Source of the DNA: Glycomyces sp. TRM65418
GTDB lineage: Bacteria > Actinomycetota > Actinomycetes > Mycobacteriales > Micromonosporaceae
NCBI RefSeq assembly: GCF_019710475.1
Contig: NZ_JAJFAX010000002.1
Coordinates: 124,001-188,000, forward strand
DNA length: 64,000 nucleotides
Reading direction: 5' to 3'
Below the pieces are notes generated by a model. That model worked only from the letters and a program-made list of their open reading frames with translations. It was not told where the DNA came from and did no database searches. The stretch's first letter is position 1. Each line of letters opens with the position of its first letter. The position numbers were made by a program, and so were the translations under genes. Shown here one piece after another: positions 50,489-58,806 of this stretch.

Positions 50489-50701
50489 CTAGCCAGCCTC
50501 GACGTCGCCATCACCCGTGGAAAGCAGTGCGAGAAAGTCGGGCTCAGCCAGGTCAAGGACCGGCGACTCCTGGCCCAGCTTCGAGTCGCGCACCTGGAAC
50601 CCTGTGTGGCTCTTGCGGGCCTCGACGCAGTCACCGTTACCGGAGCTGGAACTCCGGGTGCTCTTGCGCCAACCCCCCTGGTCAGCGGCCATCGGGTTCA
50701 T
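50489..50701 (-). CDS. DUF397-domain protein
   Basis: A 70-aa protein with the DUF397 pattern WRKSTRSSSSGNGDCVEAR and then VRDSK, ending in a short acidic tail. DUF397 proteins are the usual partner encoded next to XRE/DUF5753 regulators in actinomycetes and often act as their antagonist or effector. Its start overlaps the stop of the regulator gene by 4 bp. Confidence 0.88.
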   Translation of the reverse strand: MNPMAADQGGWRKSTRSSSSGNGDCVEARKSHTGFQVRDSKLGQESPVLDLAEPDFLALLSTGDGDVEAG

Positions 50702-51564
50702 TTCGGTTTCACGTCCTTCAATTCTTTGGCGATACGCTTCGTGCTGACCTCAGCGCTAAGGGCGACGTCGGCCATGAGCGCATCAAAGGTGTCCTTGAAC
50801 AATCCTATGTCAGGGTCTTCCTCGTAAATCGCGGCGGCGGAGCTGTCGATGTACACCACGGAGGGCAGCGGTTCGGGCAGGTGGAACACGGTATACCCAA
50901 CAACGATCCCGGCGGCAAGATGCGCCCAGCTCTCGCGAGGCAGCAGTCGCAGAGTGACATTTGGCAGCCCCGAAACGGCCAGCAAACGTTCGAGCTGTTC
51001 GGCCGTGACCTCATCACCACCGACGCGCTGATCGAGGATGCTTTCGTGCATCAGCAGCTCGACTTCGGGTGCGTTCGGAGACTCCAAGATCCTGCTCCGC
51101 AGCAACCTGGCTTCCACCTGACGCTTCACGGCCGTGGGGTCATGTTTGTTCGGGCCGTTACTGATCAGGGCATGAGCGTAATTCCGAGTTTGGGTGATGC
51201 CGGGTGCCACCACGAGTTCGAGGATCTGAACCTTCGTGGCTTCGCCTTCCATCCAGACGTTGTTGGCGAGGTTATGGATGTATGGCTTGAACCCGTCGAC
51301 CCATCCTCGCTTTGGAGCGTCCTCGTTCATCTCGATCAGGCTCGCCCGCTCGATGGGATCGTCGATGCCGTAGAGGTCGAGAAGATCGATGAAGGTGTCA
51401 CCGGGTATGGGGTATTCCCCAGACTCATACCGGCTGATGGTGGCCGCCGTCTTGCCGAGGTGGTCGGCGACGCCAGCAGCCTTAAGCTTCCGCTTCTCGC
51501 GAGTTTCCCTCATGAGGCTCGCGATATAGCGAGCTCGGGTGGTCGGCGGATTGGATTTGACCAC
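50698..51564 (-). CDS. XRE-family HTH regulator with DUF5753 domain
   Basis: A 288-aa regulator. An N-terminal helix-turn-helix (AGVADHLGKTAATISRYESG) is followed by a DUF5753 ligand domain (from about residue 90: EATKVQILELVVAPGITQTR; IVVGYTVFHLPEPLPSVVYI). With the DUF397 gene it forms the classic actinomycete pair related to BldB/WhiJ-type switches. The GTG at 51564 is chosen because GGGAGAAC lies upstream; the longer frame to 51774 starts in atypical sequence. Confidence 0.85.
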   Translation of the reverse strand: MVKSNPPTTRARYIASLMRETREKRKLKAAGVADHLGKTAATISRYESGEYPIPGDTFIDLLDLYGIDDPIERASLIEMNEDAPKRGWVDGFKPYIHNLANNVWMEGEATKVQILELVVAPGITQTRNYAHALISNGPNKHDPTAVKRQVEARLLRSRILESPNAPEVELLMHESILDQRVGGDEVTAEQLERLLAVSGLPNVTLRLLPRESWAHLAAGIVVGYTVFHLPEPLPSVVYIDSSAAAIYEEDPDIGLFKDTFDALMADVALSAEVSTKRIAKELKDVKPK

Positions 51565-51724
51565 AACGTTCTCCCTGGTAAAAGCATGGTTGCTGTTGCG
51601 ACATGGTGGCCCCGACATCATCCCCGAAGGCTGCCGATCAGAAGGCAGGCGGGGTGCAGCGTAACGCTCGGCGTAGACCCAGAGCCTACTTGCTTTTTTA
51701 TGTAACTTGTGTGAGAGTGTAATC

Positions 51725-51925
51725 ATGACAACCCTCACTCCTCGCATCACTGATGTGAAGGTTGTGGTTGCCACAGTTGCCTACAGGCAGGGTCGCGTGT
51801 TGAGCGGTGCTGATGACTCGCAGTCCGGCAGGGTTCTGTCGGTCCACCGCGAGCGGCCCGGGGCTCGTCCGAAACATGCGGAAGGTGGGACGGGCGGGCC
51901 CTACAACTTCATTCCCACCACATAA
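51725..51925 (+). CDS. possible small protein, uncertain
   Basis: A 66-aa frame starting MTTLTPRITDVKVVVATVAY, divergent from the XRE gene. The ribosome binding site is weak and codon bias unclear, so it may be spurious. Confidence 0.3.
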   Translation: MTTLTPRITDVKVVVATVAYRQGRVLSGADDSQSGRVLSVHRERPGARPKHAEGGTGGPYNFIPTT

Positions 51926-52013
51926 AACTGGTGGCCCGACCTGCGATGGGATCTTCTTGGCGGAGGATCATCGCGGTCGGGCCACCTCAGAAACCATGGA
52001 GGTATGAGCTCCG

Positions 52014-52478
52014 ATGGCTGCATCCATGCTACGCGCGGAAGTCCTCGCGCACCAAGCTCAGATCAGACTCGACTACCACTCCCAGTACTCCCGAGGACTC
52101 TGGGGATTCGGCAGAAAGCGCTGCTGGAGCTGCGATGCGCTCTGGCACGAGGCCGGCTGTCCCGGCCGCTTGGCGGCTATGGCCGACTTCCTTGCACACG
52201 CCAGCGAGACGGTGGTGGTCGCGGCGGTCGCAGCCAAGCTCATCACGGCCCCTGAAGCCGATCGAGCCTCCTGCCGTTCCAAGAAGAGCGCCGCACCCGA
52301 ACCGGAAACCGCCCCGAACTCTCCACCACCGTATCGAGGGCAAGCGACCGTAGTCGAGCCAGGCGCGCAGCCCACCAACCCGATCGAGCGGGAGCTGGTG
52401 AGGAGCATGACCGCAGAGGAACCATATTCCACTGCCGGTCGGGCACCGCTGGAGGTTTCGCTGTGGTCCGCACGCTAA
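52014..52478 (+). CDS. small protein with Cys pair, unknown function
   Basis: A 154-aa protein. The N-terminal half has a possible metal site (RCWSCDALWHEAGC) and helical structure; the C-terminal half is Pro-rich and probably disordered. The ATG follows GGAGGT by about 10 bp. It overlaps the next gene, so 52014-53683 looks like a four-gene co-transcribed unit. Confidence 0.55.
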   Translation: MAASMLRAEVLAHQAQIRLDYHSQYSRGLWGFGRKRCWSCDALWHEAGCPGRLAAMADFLAHASETVVVAAVAAKLITAPEADRASCRSKKSAAPEPETAPNSPPPYRGQATVVEPGAQPTNPIERELVRSMTAEEPYSTAGRAPLEVSLWSAR

Positions 52479-53056
52479 CCGCCGATGCGCCGCCGGTCGA
52501 GCAGGTGCACGGCGTCCGCCTGCCCGGCGGCGGTGTGGTCCGGCTGGCGTTTCGCACCCGGCCGGGCATCGATCTGGTCACCGTCCACACTGCCTACAGG
52601 GACGATCGCCTGGTCTGCGAAGTGCGCAGGTTCGACGCTCCGAGGCCGGTCGTCTGGTTTGCCAACGGGTTCGGCTCGCTGCTGTCCCGGCGCTGCAACA
52701 CCCTCAGGAGGTGTGCCAGGAGGCTGCACTTCCTCACCGCTGATCCTGATGCGCTGTCGTTGGTGCCGCGTCTACCGGGTCCCGAGTCTGAGTGGTTCAA
52801 CGTCCGGGGCACGCAGGTCGCGTTCACGCCGAACGCGGCGGCCCGGTGGGTCACGCTCTACACGATCGTGGCCGGCGAGCCGGTGTTCGTCGCCCAGGTC
52901 GCTCGAATCGAGGACACCGGTCGCGCGGTGCTGCGCTTGGCCGAGGCATGGGTCGAGCGGGTCGATGCGGCAACCGGCGACCTGATGGTTGCTGCGGGGG
53001 TCCATGTCTGGGATGTGGCGGTGGCTGCTCGCGCCGAGGAGGTGCGCACGTGGTGA
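52463..53056 (+). CDS. beta-rich protein of unknown function
   Basis: A 197-aa protein with alternating short strands (GVRLPGGGVVRLAFRTRPGI, LVTVHTAYRDDRLVCEV) and a basic Cys-containing helix (SRRCNTLRRCARRL). It starts at GTG 52463 inside the previous gene and overlaps the following one by 4 bp. No family recognised. Confidence 0.6.
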   Translation: MVRTLTADAPPVEQVHGVRLPGGGVVRLAFRTRPGIDLVTVHTAYRDDRLVCEVRRFDAPRPVVWFANGFGSLLSRRCNTLRRCARRLHFLTADPDALSLVPRLPGPESEWFNVRGTQVAFTPNAAARWVTLYTIVAGEPVFVAQVARIEDTGRAVLRLAEAWVERVDAATGDLMVAAGVHVWDVAVAARAEEVRTW

Positions 53057-53376
53057 CGCGGATTCACATCGGTGGCCTGGATCTGGAGTTCGGGGACCGC
53101 GTCCGGCGCTATCGGGTCTACGCCGTACCTGAGGTCGATGCCGTGGCCGTCTCCAGGGTCTATCCCGATCCCGAGCACGGCCGGGACATCGCCTCGGCCT
53201 CCGGCCTCGATTCGGGACGACCTCGCTTCGATCTGCCGTCGAACTGGAACGACACCCAATCGAGCGTCGCAGTAGACGAGATCGTGCTGCTCTACCTCGC
53301 CTGGAAGGCGCGTGTCGTCGAGGAGGAGCACCGGAACGCCTCCCGAGATTGGCAGGGACCAGCCGATGCCCAGTGA
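53053..53376 (+). CDS. small protein of unknown function
   Basis: A 107-aa protein beginning VTRIHIGGLDLEFGDRVRRY. The GTG at 53053 overlaps the previous stop (GTGA); the longer frame starting at 52792 is a shadow of its neighbour. Its DRVRRYRVYAVPEVDAV strand pattern resembles the start of the next protein (AGLDLVGTRYSPSLVTIT). Confidence 0.6.
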   Translation: MTRIHIGGLDLEFGDRVRRYRVYAVPEVDAVAVSRVYPDPEHGRDIASASGLDSGRPRFDLPSNWNDTQSSVAVDEIVLLYLAWKARVVEEEHRNASRDWQGPADAQ

Positions 53377-53683
53377 CCTATCACCCGCCGGGCTCTCGAG
53401 TGAGGACGAGCGATCGCGCCAGAGCGGCGCGGACCGGCCCACGCTGAAGGCCACCATCGCCGGGTTGGACCTGGTGGGCACGCGGTACAGCCCGAGCCTG
53501 GTCACCATCACCGAAGAGGCGACCGGGCACTGGGTGGCGAACGTCGCCCGGCTCCCCAGCGGCACGCGCGTTGTCTCCCACAACTACCGCTACCGGGACC
53601 AGTTCGGCGTCAATGCGTTCGACCCGAACGGATGCGACGCACGCGAGGCGCTCAGCGACCACGCCACGAAGCTCTGGAACTAG
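53366..53683 (+). CDS. small protein of unknown function
   Basis: A 105-aa protein with a Ser/Glu-rich N-terminus and a beta-rich remainder ending in a helix. ATG 53366 lies within the end of the previous gene (11-bp overlap). It closes the 52014-53683 unit. Confidence 0.6.
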   Translation: MPSDLSPAGLSSEDERSRQSGADRPTLKATIAGLDLVGTRYSPSLVTITEEATGHWVANVARLPSGTRVVSHNYRYRDQFGVNAFDPNGCDAREALSDHATKLWN

Positions 53684-53819
53684 AAGACCGCCGAGACGCC
53701 ACCCGGCCGCACCACAAGCGGGGTGCGGCGACGACCCCGATCACGGCGACCTACTCCCAGCAGGTCCCGAGTCGTCGCCGCACCCTCCCACCAACGTCAT
53801 CGACAGGAACACCACACCC

Positions 53820-54287
53820 ATGCAGCAACTCCAGGACGCACCGACCACCGTCCGTCAACCGCAGACCATCGATACCCGCGCCCGCATCGCCAGCATCGAA
53901 CTGGGCCACTACCGCTTCTGCGTCGACTACGCCGCCGACGACGACGGCACGCAGCACTTCGACCTTGACGTCGACGGCGTGCATTGCTCGAACACCCCGA
54001 TCTGCTGCATCAGCGTCCACGCCGACGGACGCATCACCTGCACGTTCAACACCGATGCCGAGACGATCGGCGTCCGCCCCGGCTCAGACCTGACCCTGGC
54101 GCTGCGCGATGCGATCGAAACGCTGGCATCGCTGATCAACAGAGCCGCCGTCCTCGGTGACCACGGCGTGAAACTGACCGGAGCTGGGCACTCGCTCCTG
54201 CGCGCCGTCGCTGCCCGCCCCATCTCCCTGCACCCGCCCAAGGCCAGCGCCGCGCCGTTGTGCCACTTCTCGCTGGAGGCGCTATGA
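53820..54287 (+). CDS. beta-rich protein of unknown function
   Basis: A 155-aa protein: a beta-sandwich-like N-terminal part with several Cys (CVDYAADD, HCSNTPICC) then a helical segment (LALRDAIETLASLINRAAVL). It overlaps the next gene by 4 bp. The frame upstream of 53820 is not protein-like. Function unknown. Confidence 0.6.
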   Translation: MQQLQDAPTTVRQPQTIDTRARIASIELGHYRFCVDYAADDDGTQHFDLDVDGVHCSNTPICCISVHADGRITCTFNTDAETIGVRPGSDLTLALRDAIETLASLINRAAVLGDHGVKLTGAGHSLLRAVAARPISLHPPKASAAPLCHFSLEAL

Positions 54288-54529
54288 AACCCGCCAGCGT
54301 CTCCCGCCTGGTCACCGTCATCAGCTTCGCCCTGCCGGTCCTGACCGCAGCCACGCTGGTGTGGCTCGGCATCACCGCCGCCCTCGGCGGCCTCGACGGT
54401 TCGATCGATCGACCGCTGGCACTGGCCGGCGTCGCCGTCTGCGCCCTCGGCATCACCGGATGCGCCCTGTGGGCCGGCGCCCTCGTCCGCGAGCGCCGCC
54501 GCCCACCCATCGGCAACCGCCCTATGTAG
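54284..54529 (+). CDS. small two-helix membrane protein
   Basis: An 81-aa protein with two membrane helices (VTVISFALPVLTAATLVWLG and LALAGVAVCALGITGCALWA) and a basic tail. ATG 54284 overlaps the upstream stop. Function unknown. Confidence 0.6.
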   Translation: MKPASVSRLVTVISFALPVLTAATLVWLGITAALGGLDGSIDRPLALAGVAVCALGITGCALWAGALVRERRRPPIGNRPM

Positions 54530-54554
54530 GACCACTGGAAACGAACCCACCCAC

Positions 54555-54761
54555 ATGACCATGCAGCAGCTCCACACCGACCTCCTGGCCGTCCCTGGCG
54601 CCATCCTCGGCGTCGCCCTGGTCCTCATCGCGATCGCTCGCTTCGGGACGGTCAACCGCGCCAAGATCCGCATCCGGCTCAACAAACTCGCCTGGATCGC
54701 CCTCGGCGTCGGCACCGTCGGCCTCTGCACCTGGGGCTACCTCGCCTCACTTCTTCCCTGA
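54555..54761 (+). CDS. small two-helix membrane protein
   Basis: A 68-aa protein with two membrane helices (LAVPGAILGVALVLIAIARF and LAWIALGVGTVGLCTWGYLA) joined by a basic loop. Only 25 bp separate it from the preceding membrane-protein gene; the sulfotransferase gene follows. Function unknown. Confidence 0.55.
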   Translation: MTMQQLHTDLLAVPGAILGVALVLIAIARFGTVNRAKIRIRLNKLAWIALGVGTVGLCTWGYLASLLP

Positions 54762-54786
54762 CCCGCAACCCGAAAGGCACACACCC

Positions 54787-55986
54787 ATGCTGCGCCGCAC
54801 CTCTCGCACCCTCCCGGCGATCAACCTCGTGCTCCGGCTCTTCCAGCGCCGCACCGACCCCGGGGCGGCCTATGACCGGCTCCTGGACCGCCATGACATC
54901 GACGAGGCCGCCGACCCCGGCTTCCACGCGGGGATGCGGGTCCTGCTGGGCCAGGCCGCCGCCGTCGACAACTTGTCACCGTTGGGCTGGTTCTCCTTCT
55001 ACTCCGATGTCGAAGGGCGGTTGCGCAACCGCGCCCGCATCCGCGGCCTGCTCGACCAGTACCCCGAGATCCGTCGCACCCCGATCAGGGCACCGATCAT
55101 CGTCGTCGGCCTGCCGCGGACCGCCACGACGTTGACCCACCACATCCTCGCTGGCGTTAAAGGGGTGCGGGGCCCGCAGCTGTGGGAGTTGATGCACACC
55201 AGCCTGGCCCTGCCCGATCACGAACGCCGCCAGGTGATCCGCAGCGTCGACGCTGCGATGAGCATGGTCACCCGGCTGGCTCCGGCCATGCGTGTCATCC
55301 ACCCCCAGCGGGCGACCCTGCCCGATGAATGCGCGTTCTTCCTGCCCCACGGGGAGCAGCACCTCGCCCGCGCCCCCATGCCCGCCTACGAGCACTGGCT
55401 GCGCACCGAGCACGACTTCGCGCCCGACTACGCCTACCTGAAGGAAGGATTGCAGGTCCTCCAGTACGGGCGGCCTGCGACGCGGTGGGTCCTGAAGTGC
55501 CCCACACACCTCGGCCGCTTGCCACTGCTCATGTCGCAGTTCCCCGACGCGACGATCGTGTGGACGCACCGCGACCCGGTCACCGTCATGGGCTCGATCT
55601 GCTCCCTGGTGGAGACCAGTAGGGCGATGCACCTGCGCCGGCTCGGGGACGCCGACCGCCGCGATATCGGGCGCATGGCCTTGACCACGATGTCCGGGCT
55701 GGTCGAGCGCGCCCGCACCGACCGCCTCACGATCCCTCCAGCGCAGATCATCGACGTGCCCTACCCGCTCCTGACCGCCGACCCGCTCGCCGTGATCGAG
55801 CAGTTGTACGGCCTGCTCGGGCTGCGATGGACCGACACCGACGCCGAGCGTGTCGCCTCCGTCGAGCGGCGTGGCACCGGCCGCCGCCACGAATACGGCC
55901 TGGACCAGTACGGCGTCACCGAAGCCGACATCGCCGCCGCCTTCGGCGACTACGCCGGCCTCGCCGACCGCAACCGCATCGGCTGA
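54787..55986 (+). CDS. sulfotransferase-family protein
   Basis: A 399-aa protein. The PAPS 5'-phosphosulfate loop is seen as GLPRTATTLTHHIL (about 108-121), and WVLKCPTHLGRLPLLMSQFP and IVWTHRDPV supply the later conserved blocks (3'-phosphate site) of the Sulfotransfer_3 type. Such enzymes move a sulfonate group from PAPS to an alcohol or amine of a lipid, sugar or natural product; the acceptor is unknown. ATG 54787 follows CGAAAGGCACACACCC. Confidence 0.8.
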   Translation: MLRRTSRTLPAINLVLRLFQRRTDPGAAYDRLLDRHDIDEAADPGFHAGMRVLLGQAAAVDNLSPLGWFSFYSDVEGRLRNRARIRGLLDQYPEIRRTPIRAPIIVVGLPRTATTLTHHILAGVKGVRGPQLWELMHTSLALPDHERRQVIRSVDAAMSMVTRLAPAMRVIHPQRATLPDECAFFLPHGEQHLARAPMPAYEHWLRTEHDFAPDYAYLKEGLQVLQYGRPATRWVLKCPTHLGRLPLLMSQFPDATIVWTHRDPVTVMGSICSLVETSRAMHLRRLGDADRRDIGRMALTTMSGLVERARTDRLTIPPAQIIDVPYPLLTADPLAVIEQLYGLLGLRWTDTDAERVASVERRGTGRRHEYGLDQYGVTEADIAAAFGDYAGLADRNRIG

Positions 55987-56098
55987 CCCCCAAGCCTCGC
56001 CGGAACACCCGACGCCGCGCCGCGCCCCTGGACCTCCGTCGCTTACCCCGCAGCCCCGGGCCCCACCTCCCGACCGTTCCGATCAGAAAGACCCAGAT

Positions 56099-56803
56099 GT
56101 GACCACCGACCATCGGCCAACCAGTCAGCGAACCGCCACGACACCGCTGGTGATCGAGGCCTTCGGCGAATCCCTCACACTCCGCACATGGCTCACCCAC
56201 CCCAAATGTGGCACCACCCGCGAGGAGGTGATCCGCGCGCGGCTGCGGCGCGGCTGGACGCCGGAGGAGGCCATCAGTCGCCCCAGCCAGAACCAACGCC
56301 TGCTCGTCACCGCATTTGGTGACACGCGCCCCGCCAAGGCATGGATCCGAGATGACCGCTGCGTCGTCCCCTATTCCACCCTGCTGTTTCGCCTGCACGC
56401 CGGGGAGATGACTCCTGAGCAAGCCATGACCACGCCACCGCGCGGAGGAAGCGGGACAACCATGCCGCGTCTGGTGACGGCGTGGGGCGAGACGCGGACC
56501 TGCGGCCAGTGGTCGAAAGACCGGCGCTGCACCGTGCGACGCCAGGTGATCTACCAGCGGGTCCGGAAGGGATGGACTGCGGAGGACGCCATTTCGCTCC
56601 CTCTGCGGACGAGGAACGCCTCCACCCGCTACACCGTCTTCGGCGAGACGAAAACCCTCCGTGAATGGGCCCAGGATCGCCGCTGCCACGTCTCGCTGTC
56701 GACCATCCGGAGACGGCTCGCCGAAGGCCTCAACTTCAAACACGCGCTCACCGCCCCCGGTCGAGCGGGAACCTCGCGCGCCACGGTCAGGACCGTGACA
56801 TGA
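56099..56803 (+). CDS. four-repeat protein (about 50-residue repeats)
   Basis: A 234-aa protein made almost wholly of four tandem repeats (about residues 17-63, 68-112, 121-167 and 176-222). Each follows the pattern AFGE..TL..W..D.RC.V...TI..R...GWT.E.AI..P. Similar short repeats occur in phage and HNH-associated DNA-binding proteins, where each unit contacts DNA; that role here is inference. The GTG at 56099 follows GAAAGACC. It overlaps the next gene by 4 bp. Confidence 0.65.
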   Translation: MTTDHRPTSQRTATTPLVIEAFGESLTLRTWLTHPKCGTTREEVIRARLRRGWTPEEAISRPSQNQRLLVTAFGDTRPAKAWIRDDRCVVPYSTLLFRLHAGEMTPEQAMTTPPRGGSGTTMPRLVTAWGETRTCGQWSKDRRCTVRRQVIYQRVRKGWTAEDAISLPLRTRNASTRYTVFGETKTLREWAQDRRCHVSLSTIRRRLAEGLNFKHALTAPGRAGTSRATVRTVT

Positions 56804-57369
56804 GCGGCCCTGACATCACCACCCGCTCCGGCCAACCGGAGATCGCACTCCCGTCCCTTGATGAGGCGATGGTCAGCAGCGGCCAACTCGCGCCCGTTGT
56901 CGGCTCCGCTGCCGCCCCGCAACCGGAGGCACCCTCGTGCCGGGCATGGTTCCGACCCGCCACCGCGATTGGTCTGATGAAGCGCCCCCTCCCGCGCAGG
57001 GTGAAGTTGGCCCTTCGCCTGGTCGCGATCGCTCTCGTGCTCACGATCGCGCTCGCCGCTGGCATCGCGGCGGGGGCGCTCCTCATCGCCTGGATCGCGG
57101 CGCAGCTACAAGGTGCTCCCTCCACTGACGCCGTTCGCATTCCAATCTCGACCGGCACCATCATCATCGCCGTAGTCGCGCTCGGCTTCGGCAGCCGCTA
57201 CGGCGCGGCGAAGTTCAGCGAGCACAAGTACCCGCATTTCTCGTGCGAAGCGTGCAAAGGCGGAGGCAAGGACTTCGAGCCCCGCTGGTTGCAGTTGATG
57301 CGCTGGGGCCGTCGACGGGCCTGGCGAAAGTGCCCCGCCTGCGATGGCAACCCGATCGAGAACCGATGA
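56800..57369 (+). CDS. membrane protein with C-terminal zinc ribbon
   Basis: A 189-aa protein with an N-terminal soluble region, two membrane helices (LVAIALVLTIALAAGIAAGA and GTIIIAVVALGFGSRY) and a C-terminal zinc ribbon (CEACKGGGK...CPACDG). ATG 56800 overlaps the previous stop. It ends 76 bp before the RiPP maturase. Function unknown. Confidence 0.6.
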   Translation: MSGPDITTRSGQPEIALPSLDEAMVSSGQLAPVVGSAAAPQPEAPSCRAWFRPATAIGLMKRPLPRRVKLALRLVAIALVLTIALAAGIAAGALLIAWIAAQLQGAPSTDAVRIPISTGTIIIAVVALGFGSRYGAAKFSEHKYPHFSCEACKGGGKDFEPRWLQLMRWGRRRAWRKCPACDGNPIENR

Positions 57370-57445
57370 CTTCCTTCATACCGGGGCCGCCGCGCTCAGA
57401 TGGAGCGGGCGTAGCGGCCAACGCCCTTCGAAACAGGAGAACGAC

Positions 57446-58561
57446 ATGCACCAACTCATCGCCGCCCCGTTCATGGGCAAACACCTTCTGCTGCGCCCAG
57501 GCCGGAAGGGAGGTGTCACCCTCCCCAAGGGCCATTACAACGAACTGCTCGCCACTCCCGGAGACGAACCGGTCCCGGCATGGCTGGCAGAAGCGGCCCG
57601 GAGCTTCGGGCTCGACCTCGAGGATGCGCCCCTGGAACCGACCGTCCTGGTCCGCCGCCCCTCGAAGTACGGCTACGTCCGCGCCTCCTACGAGCTGAAC
57701 TTGGGCTGCAACTACGACTGCGAGCACTGCTACCTCGCCCAGAAGAAGTTCGAGGGCCTGGAATGGTCCGACCGGGCGAAGCTGCTGCGGATCATGCGCG
57801 ACGCCGGTGTGGTGTTCATCCAGCTGACCGGCGGTGAGCCGATGATCGACCGGCTCTTCATCGAGACCTACGAGCGCGCGTACGCGCTCGGGATGATGAT
57901 CTCGGTGTCCTCCAACGGCTCACGGCTCCACGAGCCGCGCATCCTCGACCTGCTCAAGCGCTGCCCGCCGTATTCGATCACGCTCTCGGTGTACGGGGCC
58001 ACCGCCGAGTCCTACGACAAACTGACCCGGCAGAAGGGCGCGTTCGCTCGGTTCATCAAGGGGCTGGAGGCCGGCGTCGCGGCCGGGCTCCCGATCAAGC
58101 CCAACAACATCGTCACCTCGACCAACGACCACGAGGTCGAGGCGATGGAGACCCTGGCACGCTCCTACGGGCTCCCCTTCCACACCTTCGTGAACATGTC
58201 CCCGACCATCTACGGCGGGGGTGAGCCCTTGCAGGTCCAGTCCGCCGAGTACCTGCGCAAACGGGAGCCCTTCAAGGGTTGCAACGCCGGACACACCTTC
58301 TTCCACTCCGACCCGTTCGGGAAAGCCTCGATCTGCAAGATCGGCCGCGACGACGCGATCCCGCTCATGGCTGAGGGTATCGAGGGCCTGACCCGGCTCG
58401 GGGCCGTCGCCGACAAGCTCATGCTCCGCACCGGAGGCTGCTCCGGGTGCGCGATCTCCGGTACCTGCTGGACCTGTCGCCCCCTGGCGAAGCAGTACCA
58501 GGAGTCCAAAGCCCCCATGGGGATGTACTGCCAGCACGGAGAACCGAAGGGAGGTGAATAA
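57446..58561 (+). CDS. radical-SAM/SPASM peptide maturase (RiPP biosynthesis)
   Basis: A 371-aa enzyme. The radical-SAM cluster motif is CNYDCEHC (C88, C92, C95), followed by QLTGGEPMID. The C-terminal SPASM region supplies auxiliary-cluster cysteines: GCNAGHTFFHSDPFGKASIC and then GGCSGCAISGTCWTC and YCQH. SPASM enzymes modify ribosomally made peptides, forming thioether or carbon-carbon crosslinks. The N-terminal 80 residues are not an obvious PqqD-type recognition domain. ATG 57446 follows CAGGAGAACGAC. A 51-aa peptide gene begins 3 bp after the stop, its ribosome binding site (GGAGGTG) overlapping the end of this gene. Confidence 0.88.
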   Translation: MHQLIAAPFMGKHLLLRPGRKGGVTLPKGHYNELLATPGDEPVPAWLAEAARSFGLDLEDAPLEPTVLVRRPSKYGYVRASYELNLGCNYDCEHCYLAQKKFEGLEWSDRAKLLRIMRDAGVVFIQLTGGEPMIDRLFIETYERAYALGMMISVSSNGSRLHEPRILDLLKRCPPYSITLSVYGATAESYDKLTRQKGAFARFIKGLEAGVAAGLPIKPNNIVTSTNDHEVEAMETLARSYGLPFHTFVNMSPTIYGGGEPLQVQSAEYLRKREPFKGCNAGHTFFHSDPFGKASICKIGRDDAIPLMAEGIEGLTRLGAVADKLMLRTGGCSGCAISGTCWTCRPLAKQYQESKAPMGMYCQHGEPKGGE

Positions 58562-58564
58562 GAC

Positions 58565-58720
58565 ATGGCTGCTATGCCCATCACGTTGGAGCGCAAGCCG
58601 TTCGCCAAGGACAGCGAGGACGACCAGGAACAGACGACGATCGAATTCGTCGCTGACATGGACACCCTCGTGGAGTCCGCGGCGTGCTCGTGCAACGCCG
58701 GTGACGACAACCCCTACTAG
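58565..58720 (+). CDS. RiPP precursor peptide
   Basis: A 51-aa peptide, too short for usual gene calling. The N-terminal leader (MAAMPITLERKPFAKDSEDD...) is acidic and helical. The C-terminal core is AACSCNAGDDNPY, with two cysteines (C41, C43) one residue apart and an acidic GDD before a terminal Tyr. It has a strong GGAGGTG ribosome binding site inside the end of the maturase gene. The cysteines, and the Asn/Asp/Tyr residues, are the candidate crosslinking sites. An alternative start is M4 (58574). Confidence 0.82.
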   Translation: MAAMPITLERKPFAKDSEDDQEQTTIEFVADMDTLVESAACSCNAGDDNPY

Positions 58721-58806
58721 AAGAAGATGACCGATCCCCATCCGTACACAGGGCTCCGGTGTCGCCTACACGCCGGGGCCCCTCCCCTGCCGATAGCATC
58801 CCTGAA

